Notes: generated by a model from the letters alone, not told the origin. Shown: positions 1-8,376, counted from the first letter of the stretch. The stretch is DNA of 64,000 nucleotides from Kordiimonadales bacterium IMCC3096 (GCA_016865035.1 CP018227.1:4227442-4291441); one strand, 5' to 3'. Translations and numbers: made by a program.

Positions 1-114
1 CCGCTTGGTGGGACAGAAATCGGCCAGTCGCGTGACGCGGCATTCGGGATGACGTTCATAGCCACCGATATGACGTTCACCTACGCCCAGGCCGATGATC
101 CCCGCCTGGATCAT
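1..114 (-). CDS. Gfo/Idh/MocA-type oxidoreductase, N-terminal fragment (runs off the window)
   Basis: Only the first 38 codons are inside the window; the rest lies to the left. The translated start, MIQAGIIGLGVGERHIGGY, carries a Rossmann-type glycine pattern (GIIGLGVGERH) like that opening Gfo/Idh/MocA NAD(P)-dependent sugar oxidoreductases. The ATG overlaps the stop of the cytidylyltransferase gene in an ATGA arrangement, so the two are probably translationally coupled. With its neighbours it suggests nucleotide-sugar or nonulosonate metabolism. The family call is moderate because only the dinucleotide-binding start is visible; the substrate cannot be inferred. Confidence 0.65.
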   Translation of the reverse strand, partial: MIQAGIIGLGVGERHIGGYERHPECRVTRLADFCPTKR

Positions 115-812
115 GACGCCACCTGGCCCGTGGTCCGGGGCAGTTCGGCGAGTTCATCCCAGCGATAGCGCCATGTCGGCGCATTCAGGTCGCGGGCGAC
201 GGCGCGAAAGCGCTCGAAGTCCTCTTCCGTATCCACCACCATGGAGGTCTCGCCACTGTCGAACCGGGAAGTGATATTGACGATGCGATAGCGATCCGGG
301 CTGCGGTAGAACCAGGGGGTCACATGCTCACGGTCCGACGCGTCGGTCATCTCCGCCTCTGCCGACAGGAATGCGTCCGAAGACACCACCTCGACCGACT
401 GCCCCTTGGGGAAGGTGCGCGGGAATACATTGGTCACGACATCGGCACCGCCGTTGCGGAACCGGGTTACCGCATCATCAACCAGCCGCCGGTCGATCAG
501 CGGGCTGTCGCCGGAGACCCGGACGAACGCGCGGACGGGGAAGCGTTCCAGCACGGTCCGGAAGCGCCCGGCCACATCGTCGAGCGGCCCGCGTATCACG
601 GGCACGTTGCGGGCGGTGCAATGGGCTGCCAGCGCGTCATCCAGCGCGTCGTCTGACGTTGCCACGATCAGCGGGCGGGCAACACGACAGCGCTCCAGCG
701 CATCCAGCGTGTAGTCGATCAGCCGACGCCCTGCGACGGGGCGCATCACCTTGGCCGGACACCGGGTCGATCCGGTGCGGGCCTGGACGATGATCGGGAC
801 CAGGTCATGCAT
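111..812 (-). CDS. SpsF/NeuA-like cytidylyltransferase (nucleotide-sugar activation)
   Basis: This 233-residue protein begins MHDLVPIIVQARTGSTRCP, the sugar-nucleotide cytidylyltransferase signature (IVQARxGSTRxPxK), and continues with VSGDSPLID, a usual metal and nucleotide-binding segment. The family (CMP-Kdo/CMP-NeuAc synthetase-like, SpsF) transfers CMP to an acidic sugar. I chose the ATG at 812 because the signature begins immediately after it; the open frame extends 102 codons further upstream but only antisense-like sequence lies there. The ATG overlaps the end of the upstream TPR gene by 8 nt and the downstream oxidoreductase overlaps this stop, so the three form one coupled unit. Adjacency to flbT-flaF suggests activation of a sugar for flagellin glycosylation, which is inference. 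Confidence 0.8.
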   Translation of the reverse strand: MHDLVPIIVQARTGSTRCPAKVMRPVAGRRLIDYTLDALERCRVARPLIVATSDDALDDALAAHCTARNVPVIRGPLDDVAGRFRTVLERFPVRAFVRVSGDSPLIDRRLVDDAVTRFRNGGADVVTNVFPRTFPKGQSVEVVSSDAFLSAEAEMTDASDREHVTPWFYRSPDRYRIVNITSRFDSGETSMVVDTEEDFERFRAVARDLNAPTWRYRWDELAELPRTTGQVAS

Positions 813-2613
813 CGCTGCGTTCCAGTGCCGGTTCCAGACCCAGCCGCCGACCCGTCGCGATGCGGGCCGCCTTGCAGGGGACGGCCGGCCATTCGGCGCG
901 GTTGGTGGCAACGAATATCTCGGCCTTCGGGAACCATGGCTCGATCCCCGCACCGAAGTGGAACCGGTCAGGCTTGTGCAGCAGGGTGACTGTCGGCACG
1001 CCCACCGCGCCCGCGATGGCGACAGGCGACGACGAAATGGACACCACGAAATCCAGCGCAACCGTATAGGCCGCTGCTTCGTCGAGTTCGTTGCGGCGGT
1101 CGATGTCGTCCCAGTCATGCAGGTCGATGCCGAATTCCGTCTTCAGACGGGCGCGATCCTCGCTGGCGTCCTTGTACATGACGTCGATGAAGTGCGCGCC
1201 CTTCGACGCCAGATCGAAGAACGGCTGAAAGTCGCTCAGCGACATGTAGCCCTTGGAACGGATCGGGGTCACGAAGCCGCCGGACCAGCAGAGACCGACC
1301 TTCGGCCCCTCCCCCAGCGCATCGAACCGCGCCTTCCAGAAGGCCACGCGCTCCGGGTCCGGCGTCAGATAGCTGTCGCCGCGCCGGAAGCTCTCCATGT
1401 CCGGACGCAAGATGCTGAAGAGGGAACCGGAGGGAATGAACAGGTCCGGCTTCGGAACCTCTTCGTCCTTCAGCCAGCCATAGTGACGGTGGATCTTGTT
1501 GTTGGACCGGAAGGTGACATGCCGGTGCACCGTTGCCTGCGGGAAGGAACGCTGGAACCAGCTCACCAGGCGGCGGTCGCATTCGATGATGACGTGACCG
1601 GCCAGGTCGATGACTTCCTGGAAGGCACTGGCGAAGATGATGGCGTCGCCGATACCCTGTTCGTCGGAGATCAGCAGGGTCTTGTCGGAAATGTCCTCGC
1701 CGTGCCAGCGCGGCAGGTCATGGACGAAGACCACGGAGTCACCGCGGCGACGGTCCAGCCGCCATTCGTATTCGGCCCAGCCCTTCTCCAGGTTGCCCGT
1801 GCCGAGCAGTGACGAGGCATAGTTGAAGCGGGTATCGGCATCGTCGGGACGCATGCTCACCGCCTTCTCCAGATATGGCAGCGATTCCGCGAAACGCCCC
1901 TCCGCCGAATAGGCATGGCCGATGTTGGCGTAGGCGATCTCGAATTCCGGCGCGAGCCGCAGCGCCTCGTCGAAGAACGGGCGGGCCTGATCGGCACCCT
2001 GCGCCTCCGCCACCGTGACGGCCAGCGCCTGCCAGAGTGTCGGATCCTCGACCTTCGTCTGCACCGCGAACTTCAGGGTATCGATGGCGGCCTCATAGTC
2101 ACCGCCCGCGCGCTTCGCCGACGCCATCGCAATCGGGCCACGGCTGTCGTCGGGTGTGCGCTGCATGACCAGCGCGAACATGTTCTCCGCCGCCTTCAGC
2201 ATGCCGAGGTCCTGCGCCAGCAGGCCGATGCCATAGATGATCTCGGGATCCTCGCCGGACACCTTCAGTGCCTTCTCCAGCACGTGCACCGCCGCCTGCA
2301 CCTGCCCTGCGTGCCGCAGGTTGTTGCCCAGCACCAGCAACGTGTCGGCATTGGCCGGGTCAAGCACATGCGCCTGCAGGAATTCGACCGCCGCGTCGTC
2401 GAACCTGCCCTGCCCGGCGAACCTGCTTCCCTGCCTGAGGTGCTGAACCGCGCGCTTGAGGTCGGCGCGGGAAGGCTTCCGGTCATCATCGACCGTCTGC
2501 AGCGTCGCCATGATCTGATAGGTCCCGGCCTGCATGATGTTGCGACCCAGGGTCGGAGCGTCCTGACGCAGGCTGGCGTCCGAGTTCTTCTTGCGCGCGG
2601 CGTTGCGGGCCAT
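805..2613 (-). CDS. TPR-repeat protein with C-terminal glycosyltransferase-like domain
   Basis: The 602-residue product has consecutive tetratricopeptide repeats from about residue 50 to 290 (for example AYANIGHAYSAEGRFAESLP) followed by a roughly 300-residue C-terminal region with the layout of GT-B heptosyltransferase-like domains (LLISDEQGIGDAIIFASAF near residue 310, VGLCWSGG near 440, a late VVSISSSPVAIAGAVGVPT segment). Proteins of this TPR plus glycosyltransferase type are common in alphaproteobacterial flagellar regions and are proposed to glycosylate flagellin. It is divergent from flbT-flaF and overlaps the downstream cytidylyltransferase by 8 nt. Start at 2613 is preceded by a GAGAGG-like ribosome site. 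The exact acceptor and sugar are unknown. Confidence 0.78.
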   Translation of the reverse strand: MARNAARKKNSDASLRQDAPTLGRNIMQAGTYQIMATLQTVDDDRKPSRADLKRAVQHLRQGSRFAGQGRFDDAAVEFLQAHVLDPANADTLLVLGNNLRHAGQVQAAVHVLEKALKVSGEDPEIIYGIGLLAQDLGMLKAAENMFALVMQRTPDDSRGPIAMASAKRAGGDYEAAIDTLKFAVQTKVEDPTLWQALAVTVAEAQGADQARPFFDEALRLAPEFEIAYANIGHAYSAEGRFAESLPYLEKAVSMRPDDADTRFNYASSLLGTGNLEKGWAEYEWRLDRRRGDSVVFVHDLPRWHGEDISDKTLLISDEQGIGDAIIFASAFQEVIDLAGHVIIECDRRLVSWFQRSFPQATVHRHVTFRSNNKIHRHYGWLKDEEVPKPDLFIPSGSLFSILRPDMESFRRGDSYLTPDPERVAFWKARFDALGEGPKVGLCWSGGFVTPIRSKGYMSLSDFQPFFDLASKGAHFIDVMYKDASEDRARLKTEFGIDLHDWDDIDRRNELDEAAAYTVALDFVVSISSSPVAIAGAVGVPTVTLLHKPDRFHFGAGIEPWFPKAEIFVATNRAEWPAVPCKAARIATGRRLGLEPALERSDA

Positions 2614-2842
2614 GCCGAAACCTCTCGTACCGGATTGATCAACAGTCCCGCATTCAGCCCTGTCAGGCTTAAGAAACGTTTAAGGCGGCCCGTCAGATGA
2701 TCCTGATCCCCCGGAAATCCGGTTGCCGGTAGCGTTAACGATAATTCAACCAGCACGGGGGCAAGGTTCGTTCACGGTCCGCAGACGGACCCGTCAACAG
2801 TTCGCGTCAGAAGGCGGTCGGTAGTCCGGCCGGAAAAAACGA

Positions 2843-3247
2843 ATGGCCCTGAAGCTGACCCTGAAACCAGGGGAGAAATTCGTGATCAACGGTGCCGTCA
2901 TTGCAAATGGCGACCGCAGAGCCACGCTGGTCCTTCACAACAAGGCCTCGATCCTGCGGGAGCGGGATATCCTCAAGGCCGACGATGTCGATACGCCCTC
3001 GAAGCGCATCTATTTCGCCATCATGTCGATGTATCTCGACGAAAAGGTCCGACCGCGATTCTACGAAGAATTCGTCATGCGCATGTCGGAGTTCATGGGG
3101 GTCCTGACCGATCCCGAAGCCCTTTCCACCTGTGTCGCCGTCAGCCAGTGCGTCATGGATCGTCAGTACTACAAGGGTCTGACGCTCTGCCGGAAGCTGC
3201 TCGATTTCGAAAGTGAGAGACTGCATCATGAGCCTGCAAGCGTATAG
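2843..3247 (+). CDS. flbT: flagellar biosynthesis regulator FlbT
   Basis: The 134-residue protein opens MALKLTLKPGEKFVINGAVI and matches FlbT throughout, including the RRATLVLHNKASILRERDI block and the C-terminal YYKGLTLCRKLLDFE. In Caulobacter, FlbT binds the 5' untranslated region of flagellin mRNA and destabilises it when hook assembly is incomplete, so it couples flagellin synthesis to assembly. Its length is normal for the family. It overlaps the downstream flaF start by 20 nt. The 229-nt upstream gap separates it from the divergent glycosylation genes and should contain both promoters; no clear sigma-54 or sigma-28 site was visible. Confidence 0.95.
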   Translation: MALKLTLKPGEKFVINGAVIANGDRRATLVLHNKASILRERDILKADDVDTPSKRIYFAIMSMYLDEKVRPRFYEEFVMRMSEFMGVLTDPEALSTCVAVSQCVMDRQYYKGLTLCRKLLDFESERLHHEPASV

Positions 3248-3584
3248 CCGGACCCAGCGGGTCGCCGAGAACCCGCGTGACACCGAATACCGCCTCTTTG
3301 CCGACATCACGCGTCAGTTGATGCAGGTGAAGGACACCCCCCGGCACGACCGTGCCGTCGTCGATGCGCTGTACCGCAATCGCCGGCTCTGGAGCACCCT
3401 GCTGAGTGATTGCAGCCGCGACGAGAACGGCCTGCCGGATGCGATCCGTGCCTCAGTCATCTCCCTGTCGCTGTGGGTGGACAAGTATTCCAGCGCCGTG
3501 ATGCGCGGCGGCGAGAGCATCGAGCCGCTGATCGAAATCAACCGCACGATCATGGAAGGCCTCGCCCAGCGCCCCGCTGCCTGA
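3228..3584 (+). CDS. flaF: flagellin synthesis/secretion facilitator FlaF
   Basis: The 118-residue product from ATG 3228 reads MSLQAYSRTQRVAENPRDTE, typical of FlaF (NPRxxEYRLFxxIT), with the family's SLWVDKYSSAVMRGGESIEPLI-like C-terminal half (SLWVDKYS, then IEPLIEINRTIMEGL). FlaF acts with FlbT: it binds flagellin and is required for its secretion in alphaproteobacteria. A GTG 15 nt upstream is in frame, but ATG 3228 has a GAGAGA element about 8 nt before it and gives the family-typical N-terminus. Translation should be coupled to flbT, whose stop lies 20 nt inside this gene. Confidence 0.93.
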   Translation: MSLQAYSRTQRVAENPRDTEYRLFADITRQLMQVKDTPRHDRAVVDALYRNRRLWSTLLSDCSRDENGLPDAIRASVISLSLWVDKYSSAVMRGGESIEPLIEINRTIMEGLAQRPAA

Positions 3585-3610
3585 GACCTTCAACGACAAC
3601 CGGACGCGTT

Positions 3611-3649
3611 TGCGCCGTCGCGCGGGGGACCTCCCGATGCGACGGCGCA
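3611..3649 (+). terminator. hairpin downstream of flaF
   Basis: An 11-bp perfect inverted repeat (TGCGCCGTCGC at 3611-3621 and its complement at 3639-3649) with a 17-nt loop starts 26 nt after the flaF stop. No strong T-run follows (CTGCGTTTC), so it is terminator-like rather than a canonical intrinsic terminator. Its position fits the end of the flbT-flaF transcript. Confidence 0.5.
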
Positions 3650-3736
3650 CTGCGTTTCACCAGGGAATCGCGTCTTCTGCCCGCCATCACCGACCCGCAC
3701 TTGCGATGCAGCGCGGGGCAGTGAACAATCCCCGCC

Positions 3737-4603
3737 ATGCGCAACGCCACCCCCCTTGATCACCGCCGCCATCCCTACCGCGACGACCTCGCCGCCGAAT
3801 ATCTTCGGGGTCAGGTAGAAGCCGCGCGTTTCGTGGAACCGGTCACCGCACGTGTCGTTCGGGAAACCCTGTCGATCCAGGCGCGACCTGAACCGCAGGC
3901 CATGCAGATATCCGAGCTGCTGTTCGGGGAGGATGTGGCCGTCTATGAACAGCGCGACGGCTGGGCCTGGGTCCAGGGGCACCTGGATGGCTATGTCGGG
4001 CATGTCCGGCTCGATGGCCTCTCCTTCGATGACGCGGCCCCACCGACCCACATGGTCAGCGCCAGACTCAGTCATCTGTTCCGGAACCCGACGATAAAGG
4101 ACCCGCCCGTCGGCCGGGTCACGCTGGGTGCGCGCATCAGCATCGTCGCCGTCGAAGGCCGGTTTGCGGTGCTGGCGGACGGTCGCCACATCATGGCCAA
4201 CCACATCCGGCCCCTTGATGCGCCGGAGGCTGACGTCGTCGCCGTGGCCCTGCGCAACCTCGGCGCGCCCTATCTCTGGGGGGGACGCAGCAGCCTGGGC
4301 CTCGATTGCTCCGGCCTGATTCAGGTGGCCGTGCAGGCACTGGGCGGGACGCCGCCGCGCGATTCGGACATGCAGCGCGACGAACTCGGCCAGGACGTGG
4401 CGAAACCCGCCGACATGCACGATCTGCAGCACGGGGATCTGGTGTATTTCCCCGGCCATTGCATGATCGCGGACGGCGCGGGCCACCTGATCCATGCCAA
4501 CGCCACCCACATGATGGTGACCCGCGAACCCGTCGAAACCGTCTTTGCCCGCACCCGCGGCGGCTATGGATCCGTGACCCACGTCCGGCGCTACACCGTC
4601 TGA
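3737..4603 (+). CDS. NlpC/P60 family cell-wall hydrolase with bacterial SH3-like domains
   Basis: This 288-residue protein has two SH3-like segments at about residues 35-95 and 105-160 and a C-terminal NlpC/P60 papain-like domain. The catalytic cysteine is C191 in LGLDCSGLIQ and the probable catalytic histidine is H253 in LIHANATH; YLWGGRSS before the cysteine is a family hallmark. Such enzymes cut gamma-D-Glu-diaminoacid or related bonds in peptidoglycan stem peptides. No signal peptide is evident at the chosen ATG, and no strong ribosome site precedes it. It ends 9 nt from the convergent protease gene. Confidence 0.9.
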   Translation: MRNATPLDHRRHPYRDDLAAEYLRGQVEAARFVEPVTARVVRETLSIQARPEPQAMQISELLFGEDVAVYEQRDGWAWVQGHLDGYVGHVRLDGLSFDDAAPPTHMVSARLSHLFRNPTIKDPPVGRVTLGARISIVAVEGRFAVLADGRHIMANHIRPLDAPEADVVAVALRNLGAPYLWGGRSSLGLDCSGLIQVAVQALGGTPPRDSDMQRDELGQDVAKPADMHDLQHGDLVYFPGHCMIADGAGHLIHANATHMMVTREPVETVFARTRGGYGSVTHVRRYTV

Positions 4604-4612
4604 AAGCGCGCC

Positions 4613-5368
4613 TTACTGACCATTCGGCGGAATCATTCCCGGCCAGTCGATGACGGGCAGGTTGGCCACCGTCTCCCGCAGTGACTGGCTGTAGCTGCGC
4701 CGGACGTCGGAGTAATAGGCATCATTCTTCTCGAACCGCCTGATCTCCAGCGGTTCCAGCGAATTGGCGCGATAGCAGATCATGTCGAACGGCGGTGCCA
4801 CCGACAGGTTTGAACGCACCGTGGCATCGAAGGACAGCAGCGAAAGCTTCACCGCGTCGGCCATGCTGGTGGTGGAGAAGCGGAAGGCCCGGTCCAGGAT
4901 CGGCTTGCCGTACTTCAGTTCCCCGATCTGCAGGAAGCAGGTATCGGACGTCGCCTGAATGAAGTTGCCGGCGGAGTAGATCAGGAACAGGCAATGGCCC
5001 TCCCCCCTGACCTGGCCTCCGAACAGCATGCTGGCACTCGGGTCGCCATATCCCTGCACGTGATTGGCATGGGCTGTCATGACTTCCCGCAACACGTTGC
5101 CGACCATGGTGGCGGCATCGAACATCGTCGGCGCCTCGAAGAGGTTGGTTGCATGTCCGGGCTGGCGGGTGCGCTGCTCCAGGATCGTGGCAACCGCCTG
5201 TGTCGTGGCCAGGTTGCCCGCGCTGGCCAGAACCATGATCGACTGTCCAGGCTGCTGGAACAGGTTGAGCTTGCGTACCGTTGCCACGTGATCGACGCCC
5301 GCATTGGTGCGGGTATCCGCCGTGATGACGATACCGTCCTTCAGATACAGACCAAGACCATAGGTCAT
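4613..5368 (-). CDS. Anbu-type proteasome-like protease (ancestral beta subunit)
   Basis: The 251-residue product begins MTYGLGLYLKDGIVITADTR and continues TNAGVDHVATVRKLNLF, the signature of the bacterial Anbu / COG3484 peptidases of the N-terminal-nucleophile proteasome fold. Removing Met1 would expose Thr2 as the catalytic threonine, with no propeptide, as expected for Anbu. An open frame extends 40 codons upstream, but the family start is the ATG at 5368. Anbu is often grouped with an alpha-E domain protein, an ATP-grasp protein and a transglutaminase; here it is flanked only by an NlpC/P60 gene and a divergent amidohydrolase. Substrates are unknown. Confidence 0.9.
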   Translation of the reverse strand: MTYGLGLYLKDGIVITADTRTNAGVDHVATVRKLNLFQQPGQSIMVLASAGNLATTQAVATILEQRTRQPGHATNLFEAPTMFDAATMVGNVLREVMTAHANHVQGYGDPSASMLFGGQVRGEGHCLFLIYSAGNFIQATSDTCFLQIGELKYGKPILDRAFRFSTTSMADAVKLSLLSFDATVRSNLSVAPPFDMICYRANSLEPLEIRRFEKNDAYYSDVRRSYSQSLRETVANLPVIDWPGMIPPNGQ

Positions 5369-5481
5369 AGTGGCGCTCCAGTTGGAAGGGGGGGGCAGAT
5401 GCAATGCATCGCCGCGCGGAGCATGGCATGATCCCGATCCTGCTGAAAAGATGAATGCTGATGATCGGGGAGAATGATGGC

Positions 5482-6507
5482 ATGGCAATCAATCAGGAAT
5501 GGCTGGATCAGGTTCAGGAAGAGATCATCGATCCCGGCCAGCCGATCATCGATCCGCACCATCACCTCTGGGACAAGCCGGCAGTGAAGGCGCTGCCCGG
5601 CAGTCGCTACCTGTTCGAGGAACTGCTGGCCGATACCGGCAGCGGTCATAATGTTGTCGCGACCGTGTTCGTCGAATGCGGCGTGATGTACCGCGCCGAC
5701 GGACCGGAGGCCCAGAAACCGGTTGGCGAGACGGAATTCGTCAATGGCGTCGCGGCCAGAAGCGCGTCCGGCAACTATGGTCCCATCCGCGCCTGTGCGG
5801 GCATCGTCAGCCTGGCCGATCTGAACCTGGGCGCGGCGGTGGACGAGGTGCTGGAGGCACATCAGCGTGCCGCCCCGGCCCGCTTTCGCGGCATTCGCCA
5901 CGCCGCCGGGTTCGACGCCAGTGACGCGGTCCGCAACTCCCACACCAACCCGTTCCCCGGCATGCTGGCCGACCCGACCTTCCGGGAAGGATTCGCCTGC
6001 CTGGCCCCGCGTGGACTGACGTTCGAAGCCTGGGCCTATCACCACCAGATCAGGGAAGTCACCGCCCTGGCCCGCGCCTTCCCGGAAACCACCATCATCG
6101 CCGACCATTTCATCGGCCCTGTCGGCATCGGTCCCTATGCCGGCAAGCGCGACGAGATCTTCGAGGTCTGGAAAGGCGATTTCGCCGAACTGGCAACCTG
6201 TCCCAACGTCGTGGCCAAGCTTGGCGGCATCAACATGGCCATCAACGGCTTTGCCTGGCACCACCGCGACAAGCCCCCCACCGCACGGGAGCTGGTGGCG
6301 GCCACCGGGGACTGGTACGCCCATGCCATCGACTGCTTCGGGCCTGACCGCTGCATGTTCGAAAGCAATTTCCCGGTCGACAAGCTCTCCGTTTCCTACC
6401 CCGTGCTCTGGAATGCCTTCAAGCTGATCGCTGCCGCCTATTCGGATACGGAGCGCCAGAACCTGTTTCATGACACCGCGAAGAGGGTCTACCGACTGGA
6501 AATCTGA
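5482..6507 (+). CDS. amidohydrolase-2 family metal-dependent hydrolase
   Basis: The 341-residue TIM-barrel protein carries the metal-binding IIDPHHHLWDKP motif near residue 25, a RGIRHAAG segment, IIADHFIGPVG as the predicted third-histidine strand, and the terminal MFESNFPVDK, all usual in COG3618/PF04909 hydrolases acting on lactones or decarboxylating cyclic acids. ATG 5482 is preferred over an in-frame ATG 27 nt upstream because GGGGAGA lies 8 nt before it. It is divergent from the Anbu gene with about 113 nt between starts. The substrate is not predictable from sequence. Confidence 0.87.
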   Translation: MAINQEWLDQVQEEIIDPGQPIIDPHHHLWDKPAVKALPGSRYLFEELLADTGSGHNVVATVFVECGVMYRADGPEAQKPVGETEFVNGVAARSASGNYGPIRACAGIVSLADLNLGAAVDEVLEAHQRAAPARFRGIRHAAGFDASDAVRNSHTNPFPGMLADPTFREGFACLAPRGLTFEAWAYHHQIREVTALARAFPETTIIADHFIGPVGIGPYAGKRDEIFEVWKGDFAELATCPNVVAKLGGINMAINGFAWHHRDKPPTARELVAATGDWYAHAIDCFGPDRCMFESNFPVDKLSVSYPVLWNAFKLIAAAYSDTERQNLFHDTAKRVYRLEI

Positions 6508-6580
6508 AGCCGTCTGTCACAATCGGCGACCCTGCATCGTCAAGTCCGTGTCACAGATGAAACGATGCAGGAGAACGGAC

Positions 6581-7126
6581 ATGCGCACTTTCCTCGCCCG
6601 GCGGGCACTGCGGGCCTTTGGCCGCCACTACGACTATGATGTCAGCTATCTGGAGTACCTGCTGAAGGTCAGCCCGCGCGGCTTCTTCGGCTTTCGTCCG
6701 GTCATGGCGCTGGCCCGCCACAGGGAAGCGGCACCGCGCGATGCGGCCTGTGCCGCGAAACTGGTTGGCGCGATGCATGAGGATTGCGGGCCCTGCCTGC
6801 AGATCACGACCGACATGGCGCGGGAGGCCGGGATGACGGACGACCAGATCGACGCGGTGCTGACCGGGGCAGAGGCACGCATGAGCGGCGCAACGGCCCT
6901 CGGGTATCGCTTCGCTGCGGCACTGGTCGGACGGACGCTCGAACTGGATGCCGCGCGGGAGGCCGTTCGGGCGGCCCATGGGGACCAGGCCATCGTCGAT
7001 CTGACATTCGCGACACAGATCGGGCGCATCTTCCCGATGGTGAAGACCGGGCTTGGCTTCGGGCAGGCCTGTCAGCGTATCCAGCTCGGGTCACGGGTGG
7101 TCGACATGCACCGGAAAGCGGCCTGA
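6581..7126 (+). CDS. AhpD/carboxymuconolactone-decarboxylase-like protein with CxxC
   Basis: The 181-residue protein contains HEDCGPCLQ, a CxxC pair at C69 and C72, in the helical context of the AhpD-like/CMD superfamily, and a TFATQIGRIFPMVKTGLGFG stretch near the C-terminus. AhpD-type members are thiol peroxidase partners; a redox role is plausible. The ATG at 6581 has AGGAGA six nt upstream, which decides it over a longer open frame. It is followed after 4 nt by an ECF sigma factor gene, a pairing seen for SigJ-type sigma factors, so the two are probably co-transcribed. Confidence 0.8.
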   Translation: MRTFLARRALRAFGRHYDYDVSYLEYLLKVSPRGFFGFRPVMALARHREAAPRDAACAAKLVGAMHEDCGPCLQITTDMAREAGMTDDQIDAVLTGAEARMSGATALGYRFAAALVGRTLELDAAREAVRAAHGDQAIVDLTFATQIGRIFPMVKTGLGFGQACQRIQLGSRVVDMHRKAA

Positions 7127-7130
7127 CCGG

Positions 7131-8039
7131 ATGGACCGCAGCGCCCCCTCGTCGGCCACCTTCTCGGCGGCGCGACCGCGACTGCTGGGTCTGGCCTACC
7201 GCATGCTGGGCAGTCGCACGGACGCGGAGGATATCGTGCAGGACACCTGGCTGCGGTGGCAGGGCGCGGACACGCAGGCGCTGCGTGCGCCGCATGCCTG
7301 GCTGACCACCGTGGCCACGCGCCTGTGCCTGGACCGGCTGAAGAGCGCGCGGGCGCAGCGTGAACTCTATGTCGGGCCCTGGCTGCCGGAACCTGTGCCG
7401 GATGCGGAACAGATGTCGCCGGAGGCTGCAACGGCTCTGGCCGACGACCTCTCCTTCGCGCTGCTGCTGACGCTGGAACGGCTGTCACCGGCGGAGCGGG
7501 CGGCCTTCCTGCTGCACGACGTCTTCGACACGCCGTTCCCCGAAATCGCGCGTGCCCTGCAGCGGTCGGAGGCTGCCTGCCGCCAGCTCGCCAGCCGGGC
7601 CCGCAAGGCCGTACGGCAGGATCAGCCGAAGCAACCGGCAACGAACGAACAGCACCTGGCACTGCTGCAACGGTTTGTCAGTGCCACAGGCAACGGTGAC
7701 GTGGCGGCTCTGACGGCCCTGCTGTCGGAAGATGCCATCGCCTATGCGGATGGTGGCGGCGTCCGTATCTCGGCACTGCGCCCGATCATGGGGCCGGACA
7801 GGATTGCCAGGTTCCACGTGGGCGTCACACGCAAGGCCATGGAACGCGGCGACAGCCTGGAATTCCGCCCCTTGATGGTGAACGGTCGGCCAGCCCTGCT
7901 GGTTCACCTGAACGGCGAACCGGACCAGATACTGGGTATCGAGGTGTCGGAGGGAGTGATCCGTCGGGTCTACAGCGTCCGGAACCCGGAAAAACTCCGG
8001 GCAGTCGTCAGTTCGCGACCTTCTGGCGGCGGTCGCTGA
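7131..8039 (+). CDS. SigJ-type ECF sigma factor with C-terminal SnoaL-like domain
   Basis: The 303-residue product has sigma region 2 (LLGLAYRMLGSRTDAEDIVQ, about residues 15-75), sigma region 4 with a helix-turn-helix (LSPAERAAFLLHDVF, about 110-165) and a C-terminal SnoaL/NTF2-like domain (about 175-285) starting LALLQRFVSATGNGDVAALT. This arrangement defines the ECF41/SigJ group, in which the C-terminal domain regulates the sigma core and no separate anti-sigma factor is required. These sigma factors often control an adjacent redox-active carboxymuconolactone decarboxylase or oxidoreductase gene, matching the gene just upstream. The 3' end overlaps the convergent hypothetical gene by 32 nt. 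Confidence 0.9.
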   Translation: MDRSAPSSATFSAARPRLLGLAYRMLGSRTDAEDIVQDTWLRWQGADTQALRAPHAWLTTVATRLCLDRLKSARAQRELYVGPWLPEPVPDAEQMSPEAATALADDLSFALLLTLERLSPAERAAFLLHDVFDTPFPEIARALQRSEAACRQLASRARKAVRQDQPKQPATNEQHLALLQRFVSATGNGDVAALTALLSEDAIAYADGGGVRISALRPIMGPDRIARFHVGVTRKAMERGDSLEFRPLMVNGRPALLVHLNGEPDQILGIEVSEGVIRRVYSVRNPEKLRAVVSSRPSGGGR

Positions 8040-8376
8040 CGAACTGCTTCTCGGCGTCGCGGGCGGCGGCGAAAGCGGGCTGCAGACGCTGGGCGAGCTG
8101 CACCCTGCCCTGCTCCATGGCCTGTTCCACCGCGGCAGCGATCTTGTCCGACAGGCGACGCATGTAAGGCTCTTTCTGCATCACGGTCCGCACACAGCGC
8201 CGCACGCGGACGGCGGAGACGATACGGTCGATCTGCCCCTCCTCCAGCGCGGCGATGATCCGCTCGGTGGTGACACTCTCGGCACCGTCCCCGTACTGGC
8301 GCACCAGATCATCCGCCTGCCAGCGCTCGGCATCGGTGAATTCGTCCAGATCCATCCGCGGAATGACACTCGCCAT
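8008..8376 (-). CDS. hypothetical protein, 122 residues
   Basis: I do not recognise this family. The protein is charged and predicted mainly helical, with no signal peptide or membrane segment; it contains RIIAALEEGQIDRIVSAVRV, RRLSDKIAAAVEQAMEQGR and a terminal basic stretch. A GGGCAGGGCG element lies upstream of ATG 8376. The gene converges on the sigma factor gene and overlaps its 3' end by 32 nt. Codon use looks like its neighbours and the frame is not antisense to a known domain for most of its length, so it is probably a real gene of unknown role. Confidence 0.6.
   Translation of the reverse strand: MASVIPRMDLDEFTDAERWQADDLVRQYGDGAESVTTERIIAALEEGQIDRIVSAVRVRRCVRTVMQKEPYMRRLSDKIAAAVEQAMEQGRVQLAQRLQPAFAAARDAEKQFVSDRRQKVAN

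Noticed and set aside
2614..2842. Possible sigma-54 promoter before flbT
   Set aside because: No pair of GG and GC elements at the required spacing was found.
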